In this document: piece after piece, positions 18,094-25,413 of the stretch
Layout: each line of letters opens with the position of its first letter
Numbering within the stretch: the first letter of the stretch is position 1
Source of the DNA: Paraburkholderia largidicola
GTDB lineage: Bacteria > Pseudomonadota > Gammaproteobacteria > Burkholderiales > Burkholderiaceae
Assembly: GCF_013426895.1 (NCBI RefSeq)
Contig: NZ_AP023175.1
Location: 310,001 to 374,000, forward strand
Reading direction: 5' to 3'
DNA length: 64,000 nt
Program-made: the position numbers and the translations under genes
Notes under the pieces: generated by a model
What the model saw: only the letters and a program-made list of their open reading frames with translations
Told to the model about the DNA's origin: nothing
The model's database searches: none

Positions 18094-19035
18094 TCACGCA
18101 TGAAACCTCGGCAAGACATCCGCGGCCACTTCCTCCATCACCTCGCGCACAGGACGATCTGAACTCAGATTCAGCGTCACATGATGCGTGCCGTTCTCGC
18201 GCATGTCGTCCAGTACAGCGAGCAACGCACGCCGTCCCGCGCGATATCCCAGCGACAGCGGCGTCGCCGGCTCATGCGGGTTGTTGCTCAGATCGAGCCG
18301 CATCGCGACACCGAACGCGCGAAACGAAGGTGTCGGCAGACGATCGACGGCCGCGCGCCACATGCTGTGCCGTGCACGCTGCGTTTCAGGCTCGCGGTGA
18401 TAGGTCATCCAGCCGATCGAATGCCGCGCGATCCAGTCGACGCTTTGTCCGCCCGAGCCGACCGCGAGCATCGGCACGGGCAACGGCGGCTGCGGCAGCA
18501 GCATGAATTCGGGTGCATCTTCCGGCTGCAGATCGGGTATCACACGCGGCGTTTCGCCGAGTGCAGCCGCGACCGTCTCCCAGTGCGTGCGATACAGTTC
18601 GCGCCGCGCTTCGGCATCGCGCCCGAACGCGGCGTACTCAGGTGGTCTGTCGCCTGAGCCGAGGCCGAGTATGAAGCGGCCATTCGACAGCGTCTGCACG
18701 GAGCCCGCGCCCTTCGCGATATGCAACGGATGACGTAACGTCAGCACGATCGCGCCGCTCGCGAGCGCGATTTGTGTCGTACGGGAGGCGAGCGCGCCGA
18801 GCAGCACCCATGGATCGAGATGCCCGACAGGATCGGGATAGTCGGCGCTGTTCAACGGCACGTCGCGAACCCAGAGCGCGCGAAAACCGAGCGAGTCGGC
18901 CAGTGCCGCCAGTTCGATCTGCTCGCGAAAGTCCGCGACGATCTGGCCCGAGCGCAGCAAGGGCAGCGTCAGCCCGACCGACAGATGGCCTTCGGAAAAT
19001 ACCCGGTGATCGATTGTGGATTGGGCTGTGCTCAT
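18094..19035 (-). CDS. LLM-class flavin-dependent oxidoreductase
   Basis: A 313-residue luciferase-like TIM-barrel monooxygenase. LSVGLTLPLL starts the barrel. ELAALADSLGFRALWVRDVPL, TTQIALASGAIVLTLRHP and GRFILGLGSGDRPPEYAAFG are characteristic of bacterial LLM proteins that use reduced FMN or F420. The shorter length fits the single-subunit class-oxidoreductase subgroup. Substrate unknown. It is convergent with xth. Confidence 0.88.
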   Translation of the reverse strand: MSTAQSTIDHRVFSEGHLSVGLTLPLLRSGQIVADFREQIELAALADSLGFRALWVRDVPLNSADYPDPVGHLDPWVLLGALASRTTQIALASGAIVLTLRHPLHIAKGAGSVQTLSNGRFILGLGSGDRPPEYAAFGRDAEARRELYRTHWETVAAALGETPRVIPDLQPEDAPEFMLLPQPPLPVPMLAVGSGGQSVDWIARHSIGWMTYHREPETQRARHSMWRAAVDRLPTPSFRAFGVAMRLDLSNNPHEPATPLSLGYRAGRRALLAVLDDMRENGTHHVTLNLSSDRPVREVMEEVAADVLPRFHA

Positions 19036-19352
19036 CGGTGCTCGCGTGCTTCGCCGCCGTCATCGCGTGACGGGCAATAGCGGTATTTCAACGGAAGCCG
19101 ATCCTAGCATCGCGCCGCAAATCCCACCGCGCAATGGACATAACAACTGCGCACAACAACCCTGCGCGCCGCATGGGCAAAGCTTCCGCACGACCGTGCG
19201 TGCCTCCCATTGTTTGGAATTTGGGAACTGTGATTTCAATCTATGAGCATAGAAATTCGATAGAGCTCGACTAAACTCACTCTCAATCGACGCCGCGCCA
19301 AATCCATCCGGTTGCGACGCCTCCCTGATTCAACATTTTCTGGAGTTACGTC
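19036..19352. other. Intergenic region upstream of the small exported protein
   Basis: These 317 bp contain no convincing ORF. The right half (about 19200-19290) is AT-richer and includes a short dyad CTATG-AG-CATAG at 19241-19252, probably part of the promoter region for the gene at 19353. I see no well-spaced -35/-10 pair. Confidence 0.4.
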
Positions 19353-19631
19353 ATGAAAACCCGCCTTATCGCAGCCTTGCTGGTCGCCGTCTCTGCCGCT
19401 GTCGCCGCTCCCGCTTTTGCTTCGGGTTATGGTCCGGCGCCGTTTTATCGCCCGTCCGTTGGCGCACCCGCTTCGCAGCGCGGCGTCAGCGCTCAGACGT
19501 TCGCCGCCGAACGCAACCAGGCCGCGGCTGCAAACGAAGCCGTTGGCGGCGTGACGGGCGCATCGTCGGAATCGGGGAGCCGTCAGCCGGCGCAAGCTGC
19601 TAACGACGTCAACGTGTTCAAGGGTCATTGA
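19353..19631 (+). CDS. Small exported hypothetical protein
   Basis: A 92-residue protein with a clear Sec signal peptide: MKTR, a hydrophobic run, then AAPAFAS with likely cleavage after AFA. The mature part is low-complexity, rich in Ala, Gln, Ser and Gly, with no cysteines. I do not recognise a family; similar small periplasmic proteins are frequent in Burkholderiaceae. It has a GGAG site and is followed 56 bp later by the Imm-like gene. Confidence 0.75.
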   Translation: MKTRLIAALLVAVSAAVAAPAFASGYGPAPFYRPSVGAPASQRGVSAQTFAAERNQAAAANEAVGGVTGASSESGSRQPAQAANDVNVFKGH

Positions 19632-19674
19632 TCGCTGCGCGCGGCGGGCAAGGCTCGCCGCGCGGAAGAGAAGC

Positions 19675-19684
19675 AGGAGGTGAT
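19675..19684 (+). promoter_or_regulatory. Full-consensus Shine-Dalgarno sequence
   Basis: AGGAGGTGAT, complementary over all ten bases to the 16S rRNA 3' end, lies three bases before the ATG at 19688. It is the strongest ribosome-binding site in the window and decides the start of the Imm-like gene. Confidence 0.8.
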
Positions 19685-19687
19685 CCC

Positions 19688-19996
19688 ATGAGAGCATTCT
19701 TCGAAGGACTGGTGTTGCTGGCGGCAGTCGTCGTGTATTTTCTGCCCGCCATCGTCGCCGATGCGCGCGAGCGCGAAGATGCATTTGCGCTGACGATCTT
19801 CAACGTGCTGTTCGGCTGGACCGTGGTTGGCTGGATTGCAGCGTTCGTGTGGGCGCGTCATCGCGCGAGCGACAAGCGGCTCGCAAAGCTGGCGTCGAAC
19901 ACCCGTCGGTCGCTGGGTCGCGTGACGATTGCGAAGATCGTCGCGCGTTCGCGCCGGGCGCGCGCGGAGCGGCGCCAGTCGACGCTATCCGCGTAA
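19688..19996 (+). CDS. Small membrane protein, superinfection-immunity (T4 Imm-like) family
   Basis: A 102-residue protein with two membrane helices (about 7-23 and 34-56). The second contains IFNVLFGWTVVGWIAAFVWA, the conserved core of the superinfection-immunity family named after T4 Imm. A basic cytoplasmic tail of about 45 residues follows. Family members in bacterial chromosomes are usually of unknown role, so phage exclusion here is speculation. A hairpin terminator follows the stop. Confidence 0.8.
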   Translation: MRAFFEGLVLLAAVVVYFLPAIVADAREREDAFALTIFNVLFGWTVVGWIAAFVWARHRASDKRLAKLASNTRRSLGRVTIAKIVARSRRARAERRQSTLSA

Positions 19997-20014
19997 GCAG
20001 CGTTTGAATAGATG

Positions 20015-20046
20015 AAACCGCCGGCCTGTGCGAGGCCGGCGGTTTT
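20015..20046 (+). terminator. Rho-independent terminator, probably bidirectional
   Basis: Perfect 13-bp stem AAACCGCCGGCCT / AGGCCGGCGGTTT with a GTGCG loop, then TTTTGTTTTG. The A run on the left side makes it usable for the convergent Nudix gene too. Confidence 0.9.
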
Positions 20047-20104
20047 GTTTTGACATGTCTGCGTGAAATTGATGCGGATGCCGAAACAAACCAAAAAGGC
20101 GTAG

Positions 20105-20578
20105 TTACCACAGCGCCGGCGTCCATCCCCGTAGTCGCACGTCGTGCAACGCCTCGCGCAGATTCTGCACGAACGCATCGGCGCGTTGATAGCGGCTCTG
20201 CACGCGCGGATCGTAGTTGCGGTTCAGCGCAAGCACATCGACGATGCCACGCGTCGACACGCTCGTATCCAGATCGGAAATATCGGCGACCTTGGCCCAC
20301 GTGCAACGCAAGATCTCGTTGCTGGGCACTGGCGTTTGCCGTTCGTCGACATGCGCGGCGAACACGTGATGACAGGTGCGCGCGCCCGCGAACTCGAACA
20401 GATATTGCATGCCCGCCGCCTGAAGGCGCGTTTCTTCCATCAGTTCGCGCACGGCGGCGGCTTCGAATGTTTCGCCGGCGTCCGGTTTGCCGCCTGGCAG
20501 CGACCAGCGCGAGTTGGCCTTGCCGACCAGCAGAATGCGCGTGCCCATCAGGCACACGACAGTCGCACGTTGCTTCAC
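20105..20578 (-). CDS. Nudix hydrolase
   Basis: A 157-residue pyrophosphohydrolase for nucleoside diphosphates linked to another group. The Nudix box is GGKPDAGETFEAAAVRELMEETRL, matching G-x5-E-x7-RE-U-x-EE-x-G-U except that the late Gly is Arg. I chose the GTG at 20578, preceded by GGAAG, because VKQRATVVCLMG is where the beta-sheet core begins; an ATG 16 codons upstream is possible. It is divergent from the protease-nuclease gene, with 295 bp between them. Confidence 0.85.
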   Translation of the reverse strand: MKQRATVVCLMGTRILLVGKANSRWSLPGGKPDAGETFEAAAVRELMEETRLQAAGMQYLFEFAGARTCHHVFAAHVDERQTPVPSNEILRCTWAKVADISDLDTSVSTRGIVDVLALNRNYDPRVQSRYQRADAFVQNLREALHDVRLRGWTPALW

Positions 20579-20705
20579 AGTGTCTCTTCCATGTAGGGAC
20601 GCGAAAGCAGGACTAGCACGCCCCATGCCGCGCGATGCGATGGCGCTCTCAGCCGCCATTCGCCCATATTGTCCGCCGATGTTGAGTATGGGACGTGACA
20701 TCTTG

Positions 20706-20742
20706 ATGACAGCGCTCACGAAAAATGACCCAACGCTGTCAT
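20706..20742. promoter_or_regulatory. 9-bp inverted repeat in the divergent Nudix/protease promoter region
   Basis: ATGACAGCG (20706-20714) and CGCTGTCAT (20734-20742) are perfect inverted copies separated by 19 bp. It is the only strong dyad I see in this 295 bp gap, and is a candidate operator or mRNA hairpin. No regulator is assigned. Confidence 0.4.
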
Positions 20743-20873
20743 ATGTATCGGAGAACCTTGAACGCGACCACGCGCCGCCGCGCGTCATGCGTGCAGCATG
20801 CATTGAGTTGGACGTCACGGCGGCGTGCCTGCAACGGCCGGTCGATGCGACCGGCGAGCGTCGAGGTGAATCG

Positions 20874-23123
20874 ATGAATCCACTGTCCACGCAGCACAAT
20901 TTCCAGAGCCTGTCGTTGAAGGATCTGCTCGAAGCACGCGATCTGTATCACTGGCATCTGTCGAACAAACCCAATGTCGTCGGTACGGCCGTTGGTTTGT
21001 ATCTGATTCGAAACGACGAGCCGTGGCCGGACCAGCAGCGTGGCGCGAACGGCGACGCAGAGACCCGCGCGAAACCGAAGGGCGTACGCACGTTCGACAA
21101 CTCCGAAGTGCGTCCTTATTCGTGGCCTGCCGTGATCGTGCTGGTGCGCGACTGGGTCGACGCGACCGAGTTCGGCCGTGGCAACGTCGACCCCGATCAT
21201 ATGGTGCCGCGCACGCTGTACATGCCCGATGGCCGCGCGGTGCCCGTCTGCGTGGTCGCCGTCGAGCCGACGGCGCCCGCCACCAGCGCCCCTGCGGATG
21301 CACGCTGGCCATCGACGTATATCGGCGGCGGCTGTCCGTTGATCGCGGATGCACAGGGTATCGAGCGCACGGCGAGCGTCGGCTGTCTCGTGACGGACGG
21401 CCATACGACTTACGCGCTCACCAATCGCCATGTATGCGGCGAGCCGGGATCGCCCGTGAAGGCGCTGTTGCGCGGCGCGGTAGCCGAAGTCGGCATTGCG
21501 TCGGACCGGCAGCTGACGCGCGAACCCTTCACCGCCGTGTTCCCCGGGTTAGCGGGCAGCCGCAGCTTCCTCACGCTCGATATCGGCCTCGTCGAAGTGC
21601 ACGACGCGAATGACTGGTCGAGCCAGCCGTTCGGCATCGAAGGCAGCATCGGCAATGTCGCGGATATCAACGAGCTGAGCCTGAGCCTGCAACTGATCGA
21701 TCAGCCCGTGACGGCATTCGGCAGCGCATCGGGCGCGCTCGACGGCACGATCAAGGCTCTGTTCTACCGGCACAAGTCGCTTGCCGGCTACGACTATGTT
21801 TCGCAGTTTCTGATCGCGCCCGCGAACGGCAGTCCGCAGACGCAGCCCGGCGATTCGGGGACGTTGTGGTATTTGACCTCGCTCGCGGCCACATCCGGCG
21901 ACGGCGCGCGCAGTCTGACTCCGCTTGCGATCGAATGGGGCGGACAATCGCTTGCCAGCGACGACGGCGCACGTCTGAACTACGCGCTCGCGACGGGGCT
22001 GAGCACAGCGTGCCAGCTGCTCGACGTGGACCTCGTGCGCGCGCACAACGTCGGCGCAAATCCGTACTGGGGACAAACGGGCCACTACAGCATCGCGACG
22101 GCGGCAATCCAGTCGGTGAAGCAGGGCCCGCTGCGTGATTTTCTCGAAGTGAATGTCGAGCGCATCAGTTTTCGCCCGGACGAACTCACGCCGGAGCAGA
22201 TCCGCGAGAAGCTTGCGCGCGGCGATTTCGTCGAGCTTGCCGATGTGCCCGATTTCGTGTGGAAGAAGACGCCCAACCGCGTGCCGGGCGGACGCGACTA
22301 CGCGCAGAACGCGGGCCCCGAGCATCCGAATCACTACGCCGATATCGACCAGCCGGACGGCGACGGCAAGACGCTGCGCGACGTGACGCTCGGCAATATA
22401 GCCAACATGAGCGTTGCGGTGTGGTCGAAGTGGTATGCGGATGAAGGCGAAACCGATGCGCGTTACGAAGGTCTGTTGCCGTTTCGCGTGTGGCAGATTT
22501 TCGACGAGATGGTCAGGCAGCTGAAGGCGCGTAACGACACGAAGTTTCTTTGCGCGGCGGGCGTGCTGGCGCACTACGTCGGCGATGCGTGCCAGCCTTT
22601 GCACGGCTCGTATCACTCGGACGGCTACAAGGACGCGCCCGGCACGACGGCGAAGAAATGGCCGGGCAAGGGCGTGCATGCGGCCTTCGAAGACAAGATG
22701 GTCGACCGTCACTCAGACGAACTGCTACCGAAGATCGGGCCGCAGGCGCAAGCGTTCGAAGGGGATATTCCGAAGATCGACGATGGACGAGATGCGGCGT
22801 TCGCGACCGTCACGCTGATGGCCGAGGCGGCGACGATCCTTCCGCCGTCCACGCTGATCGACGAGTACATCCGGCTGGGCGGCGGAAGCTCGGCGCGTGT
22901 CATCGATGGTCTGTGGGATGCGTTCGGCGACGACACGGCGAAACTGATGGGCGCAGGCGCACGCTACCTCGCCGCGATGTGGGAAGCCGCGTATGCCGCC
23001 GCCGATACATCGCTGCCGGCCGGCGCGCGGGAAATCAGCGAGCAGGCGCTTGCAAAGGTGTATCAGGACAAGACGTTCCTGCCTTCGCTGACCATCGACA
23101 AGATCGGGCCGGTGATCGGCTGA
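20874..23123 (+). CDS. Trypsin-like protease fused to an S1/P1-nuclease/PLC-like zinc domain
   Basis: A 749-residue protein without a signal peptide. Residues about 120-390 look like a chymotrypsin-fold peptidase of the NAL1-like type: GCLV, then TNRHVCG (His186), LDIGLVEV (Asp236) and QPGDSGTLW (Ser328). From about 395 a zinc phosphodiesterase fold follows: WGQTGH (Trp399, His404), ADVPDFVW, NHYAD (His487), HYVGDACQPLH (His567, Asp571, His577) and GVHAAFE (His602, Glu606). This is the ordered ligand set of S1/P1 nuclease and zinc phospholipase C. GAGGTGA before the ATG sets the start. I know of no named family with this fusion; the substrate could be nucleic acid or phospholipid. Confidence 0.88.
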   Translation: MNPLSTQHNFQSLSLKDLLEARDLYHWHLSNKPNVVGTAVGLYLIRNDEPWPDQQRGANGDAETRAKPKGVRTFDNSEVRPYSWPAVIVLVRDWVDATEFGRGNVDPDHMVPRTLYMPDGRAVPVCVVAVEPTAPATSAPADARWPSTYIGGGCPLIADAQGIERTASVGCLVTDGHTTYALTNRHVCGEPGSPVKALLRGAVAEVGIASDRQLTREPFTAVFPGLAGSRSFLTLDIGLVEVHDANDWSSQPFGIEGSIGNVADINELSLSLQLIDQPVTAFGSASGALDGTIKALFYRHKSLAGYDYVSQFLIAPANGSPQTQPGDSGTLWYLTSLAATSGDGARSLTPLAIEWGGQSLASDDGARLNYALATGLSTACQLLDVDLVRAHNVGANPYWGQTGHYSIATAAIQSVKQGPLRDFLEVNVERISFRPDELTPEQIREKLARGDFVELADVPDFVWKKTPNRVPGGRDYAQNAGPEHPNHYADIDQPDGDGKTLRDVTLGNIANMSVAVWSKWYADEGETDARYEGLLPFRVWQIFDEMVRQLKARNDTKFLCAAGVLAHYVGDACQPLHGSYHSDGYKDAPGTTAKKWPGKGVHAAFEDKMVDRHSDELLPKIGPQAQAFEGDIPKIDDGRDAAFATVTLMAEAATILPPSTLIDEYIRLGGGSSARVIDGLWDAFGDDTAKLMGAGARYLAAMWEAAYAAADTSLPAGAREISEQALAKVYQDKTFLPSLTIDKIGPVIG

Positions 23124-23176
23124 TGGATCGGGCGCGGGCGGCGCGCGGCTGTGACGCTCTGCGCGCCGCTTTCGGG

Positions 23177-24508
23177 CTAGGCGGTCGCGAGCTTTTTGCT
23201 CTGCCTGGACATGCCGTCGAAGATCGCCGACGCCAGATCTTCCGGAAAGCCTGACGGGAGTTGAGCGGCGACGGTATCGATGACGCCCTGCGTGGCGTGC
23301 ACGACCGACGCGATCATGTCGTCGACGGCATCCGGCGGCAAGCCGACCTGCTGGCCTTGCGTGATCCAATGTCGCCGTAGTATCTGACCGATCAGATAAT
23401 GATTGCTCGTGCCGCGCACGGCCATTGCCAGCTTCGCCTTCTGCATCGGAATACGATTCGCGCCGCGCCCGATGATGGGATGCGCGGACAGCACGTCGTA
23501 AAGCGGCGTCGCCCGATATTGGTTGCCCGGCAGATGCGCAATGCTGAAGTTCTTCGCGTGGCCGTCGGTGGCGGCGAGCAGCCAGAAGATCAGCTGGGTC
23601 GTGAAGAAGCGCGCGCTGTCTTCGGCGGCATTGTCCGACCCGGCGAGGATGTGCATGACGGCGTCGATGCCCGGGCCGCCGTCGGCCTGATATTTCGCAA
23701 TGGGCGGCGTGCCCGTCGCCTGGCACATGTCTTCCTGCGGCAGGCGCACGATCCACGTTGCGTCGCTCGACAGCCTGCGGTCGAAGCGCTCGACGACGAG
23801 CGCTTTCTGATCGCCGAAGCGCGCGATCTCGCACCCGGCGATGGGCAGTCCGTAGGCGGCGACGATCTTCGAGCACAGCCACTCGTTTTCCACCGACGTG
23901 CGCATGTCGGCTCGCATGTTGCCCACCAATCCCAACGGCAGCTTCAGGATATGCGTGGTCGGCGTGCTGCCTGCCGGAAGCACCCAGCGGCCTTTGTGAC
24001 GCAGTAGCGCTGTCTTTTCCTGCGCGCCGGCGATGGATAGGCGCAAGTCGGCCGCCTCGTTGCGCTGGCCAAGCGGCGCCGCCGCGGTCGTGTCGCGCAG
24101 CAGTCGCGCGATGTCATCGCTTGTGAGTGTGTCGCCGCCGATGCGGTAAAGGTCGGTGGGCGTTTCACCCGGCGGCAGCATCTGGATCGCGCCGACGCAA
24201 TCGCGCCCGAGCGCGGCGAGCAGAGCGAACGGCGCCGTGCTGCCTGTCTGGTAGCGCTGCGCCATTCTGCGCCGGATGGGTTCGCTGTCGGGCAGCAGGT
24301 TGTCGAAGAATGCCGACACGACGGCACCGCGATACGGCTGATTGCCCGGCGTGAACGGCAGGGACAGCGACAGCGGACGGCCCTGTTCGTCGCCGATCCA
24401 GTCGTCGAAGTAGACAAGACGCTCGCCGCCGCTGGACTTTTCCCAGTAGCCGACGGCGAGGCCGTTCATCCACAGGTCGAGGCGTTGGGTCTGCGAACGG
24501 CGCCCCAT
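23177..24508 (-). CDS. hipA: HipA toxin, Ser/Thr kinase
   Basis: A 443-residue type II toxin close to E. coli HipA, which phosphorylates glutamyl-tRNA synthetase and causes growth arrest. Conserved features: LRLSIAGAQEKTALLR with Ser158 at the autophosphorylation position, PTTHILKLP, LPQEDMCQATG, AATDGHAKNFS with catalytic Asp315, and PLYDVLSA with Asp338. Full length and no lesion, so probably active. The ATG at 24508 is preferred; a GTG three codons earlier overlaps hipB. It is downstream of hipB in the standard antitoxin-first order. Confidence 0.93.
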   Translation of the reverse strand: MGRRSQTQRLDLWMNGLAVGYWEKSSGGERLVYFDDWIGDEQGRPLSLSLPFTPGNQPYRGAVVSAFFDNLLPDSEPIRRRMAQRYQTGSTAPFALLAALGRDCVGAIQMLPPGETPTDLYRIGGDTLTSDDIARLLRDTTAAAPLGQRNEAADLRLSIAGAQEKTALLRHKGRWVLPAGSTPTTHILKLPLGLVGNMRADMRTSVENEWLCSKIVAAYGLPIAGCEIARFGDQKALVVERFDRRLSSDATWIVRLPQEDMCQATGTPPIAKYQADGGPGIDAVMHILAGSDNAAEDSARFFTTQLIFWLLAATDGHAKNFSIAHLPGNQYRATPLYDVLSAHPIIGRGANRIPMQKAKLAMAVRGTSNHYLIGQILRRHWITQGQQVGLPPDAVDDMIASVVHATQGVIDTVAAQLPSGFPEDLASAIFDGMSRQSKKLATA

Positions 24509-24510
24509 GC

Positions 24511-25011
24511 TTACCACTGCTCCCGTTTCTTCGGCGCGCTTGCCTTGCGCGGGGTTCGTGCCGCGGCGCGCGCACCCGGCGTGGCCGAGGGCTTGCGCGG
24601 TGCCTGTCGGGCGGCCGCGCTGGCTGGCTCGCGTTTTTGCGTCTTTGTAGCGGGTGCGGCGCGCTCGGTTGCGGGTTTCATTGCGGACTTCGCTGCGCGC
24701 TTGCGCGGCGCGGACTTCGGCGTGTCGCGGCCCGGTGCCGCGACGCGGTTCGACGACGCCATCTTTGCCACGGGCGCCGCGTTTGCGGGTGAAGGTGTGT
24801 CCTGACTGAGCGTGATTCCGGCGTTCAGCAGCCGCAAGACCGTGAAGAGCCGCTCGACTCCAGCGGCGGCCGGGTCTGCCTCGAACTGCGCATAGCTTTG
24901 CTGCGTGATGCCGAGCCGCTCGGCAAGCATGGCCTGCGTAAGTCCAGCGGCTTTACGAAAGCCGCGCAGAACGGGGCGCAACTGGCTGAGCGTCTTGACG
25001 GAATAGTCCAC
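24511..25011 (-). CDS. hipB: HipB-like antitoxin with a Lys/Ala/Pro-rich tail
   Basis: A 166-residue antitoxin. Residues 8-70 form a Cro/C1 helix-turn-helix: RKAAGLTQAMLAERLGITQQSYAQFE. From about 80 to 160 it is a basic, disordered tail rich in Lys, Arg, Ala and Pro, absent from the 88-residue E. coli protein. It still ends in Trp, as E. coli HipB does. Translation starts at GTG 25011; no ATG fits except one about 100 codons upstream through the operator region. The stop is 2 bp from the hipA ATG. It should bind the three upstream dyads and repress the operon. Confidence 0.88.
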   Translation of the reverse strand: MDYSVKTLSQLRPVLRGFRKAAGLTQAMLAERLGITQQSYAQFEADPAAAGVERLFTVLRLLNAGITLSQDTPSPANAAPVAKMASSNRVAAPGRDTPKSAPRKRAAKSAMKPATERAAPATKTQKREPASAAARQAPRKPSATPGARAAARTPRKASAPKKREQW

Positions 25012-25090
25012 GGCTGGCCTCGGAGGACACGGGTTGATCCGGGTTGAACTTAGGCTGGGGCAGGCGCTGCACGCGCTTCCCCTTCGGTAC

Positions 25091-25119
25091 AGAATACAGA
25101 CCTGAACCTGTATTGGCAA
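25091..25119 (-). promoter_or_regulatory. hipBA promoter
   Basis: On the minus strand: TTGCCA (-35, 25114-25119), a 17-bp spacer, TATTCT (-10, 25091-25096). The first operator dyad occupies the spacer and touches the -10. The predicted transcript start is near 25084, giving a leader of about 70 nt before the GTG. Confidence 0.65.
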
Positions 25120-25166
25120 TATACAGTCTATAAGCTGTAAATAAAAAATACAGTCTAAAACCTGTA
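25095..25166. promoter_or_regulatory. Three HipB operator dyads
   Basis: The dyad TACAG-N8-CTGTA occurs at 25095-25112, 25122-25139 and 25149-25166. Centres are exactly 27 bp apart. An extra half-site TACAG lies at 25088-25092. The layout parallels E. coli hip operators (TATCC-N8-GGATA) with a different half-site. Confidence 0.8.
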
Positions 25167-25413
25167 TCTGGTCAGGGCGACGGGCAACCCGTTTGAGAAT
25201 GCCTCGCAAAGCGGACTGCGCATCGAATCGCGTCGTCGAGTGACAGGGCTCAGGGACGAACGACAGGCACTCATCGCAGCATGCAACGCACGCTGCGCCG
25301 CAGCGCAAGCATTCCGTTACACGCGGGTACGTGAAGTGCTGGCAAAGGCTGATCTCGCCGCGCGATCAGGCAACGGCGACCCGATGGAAGTTCATAACAA
25401 CGGAGGTCATGCC

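Noticed and set aside
17819..18103. A frame on the plus strand giving repeated CSEEN pentapeptides, and a minus-strand frame giving repeated QFSSL
   Set aside because: Both are alternative readings of the 15-bp minisatellite; only the KKTAV frame continues from exonuclease III.
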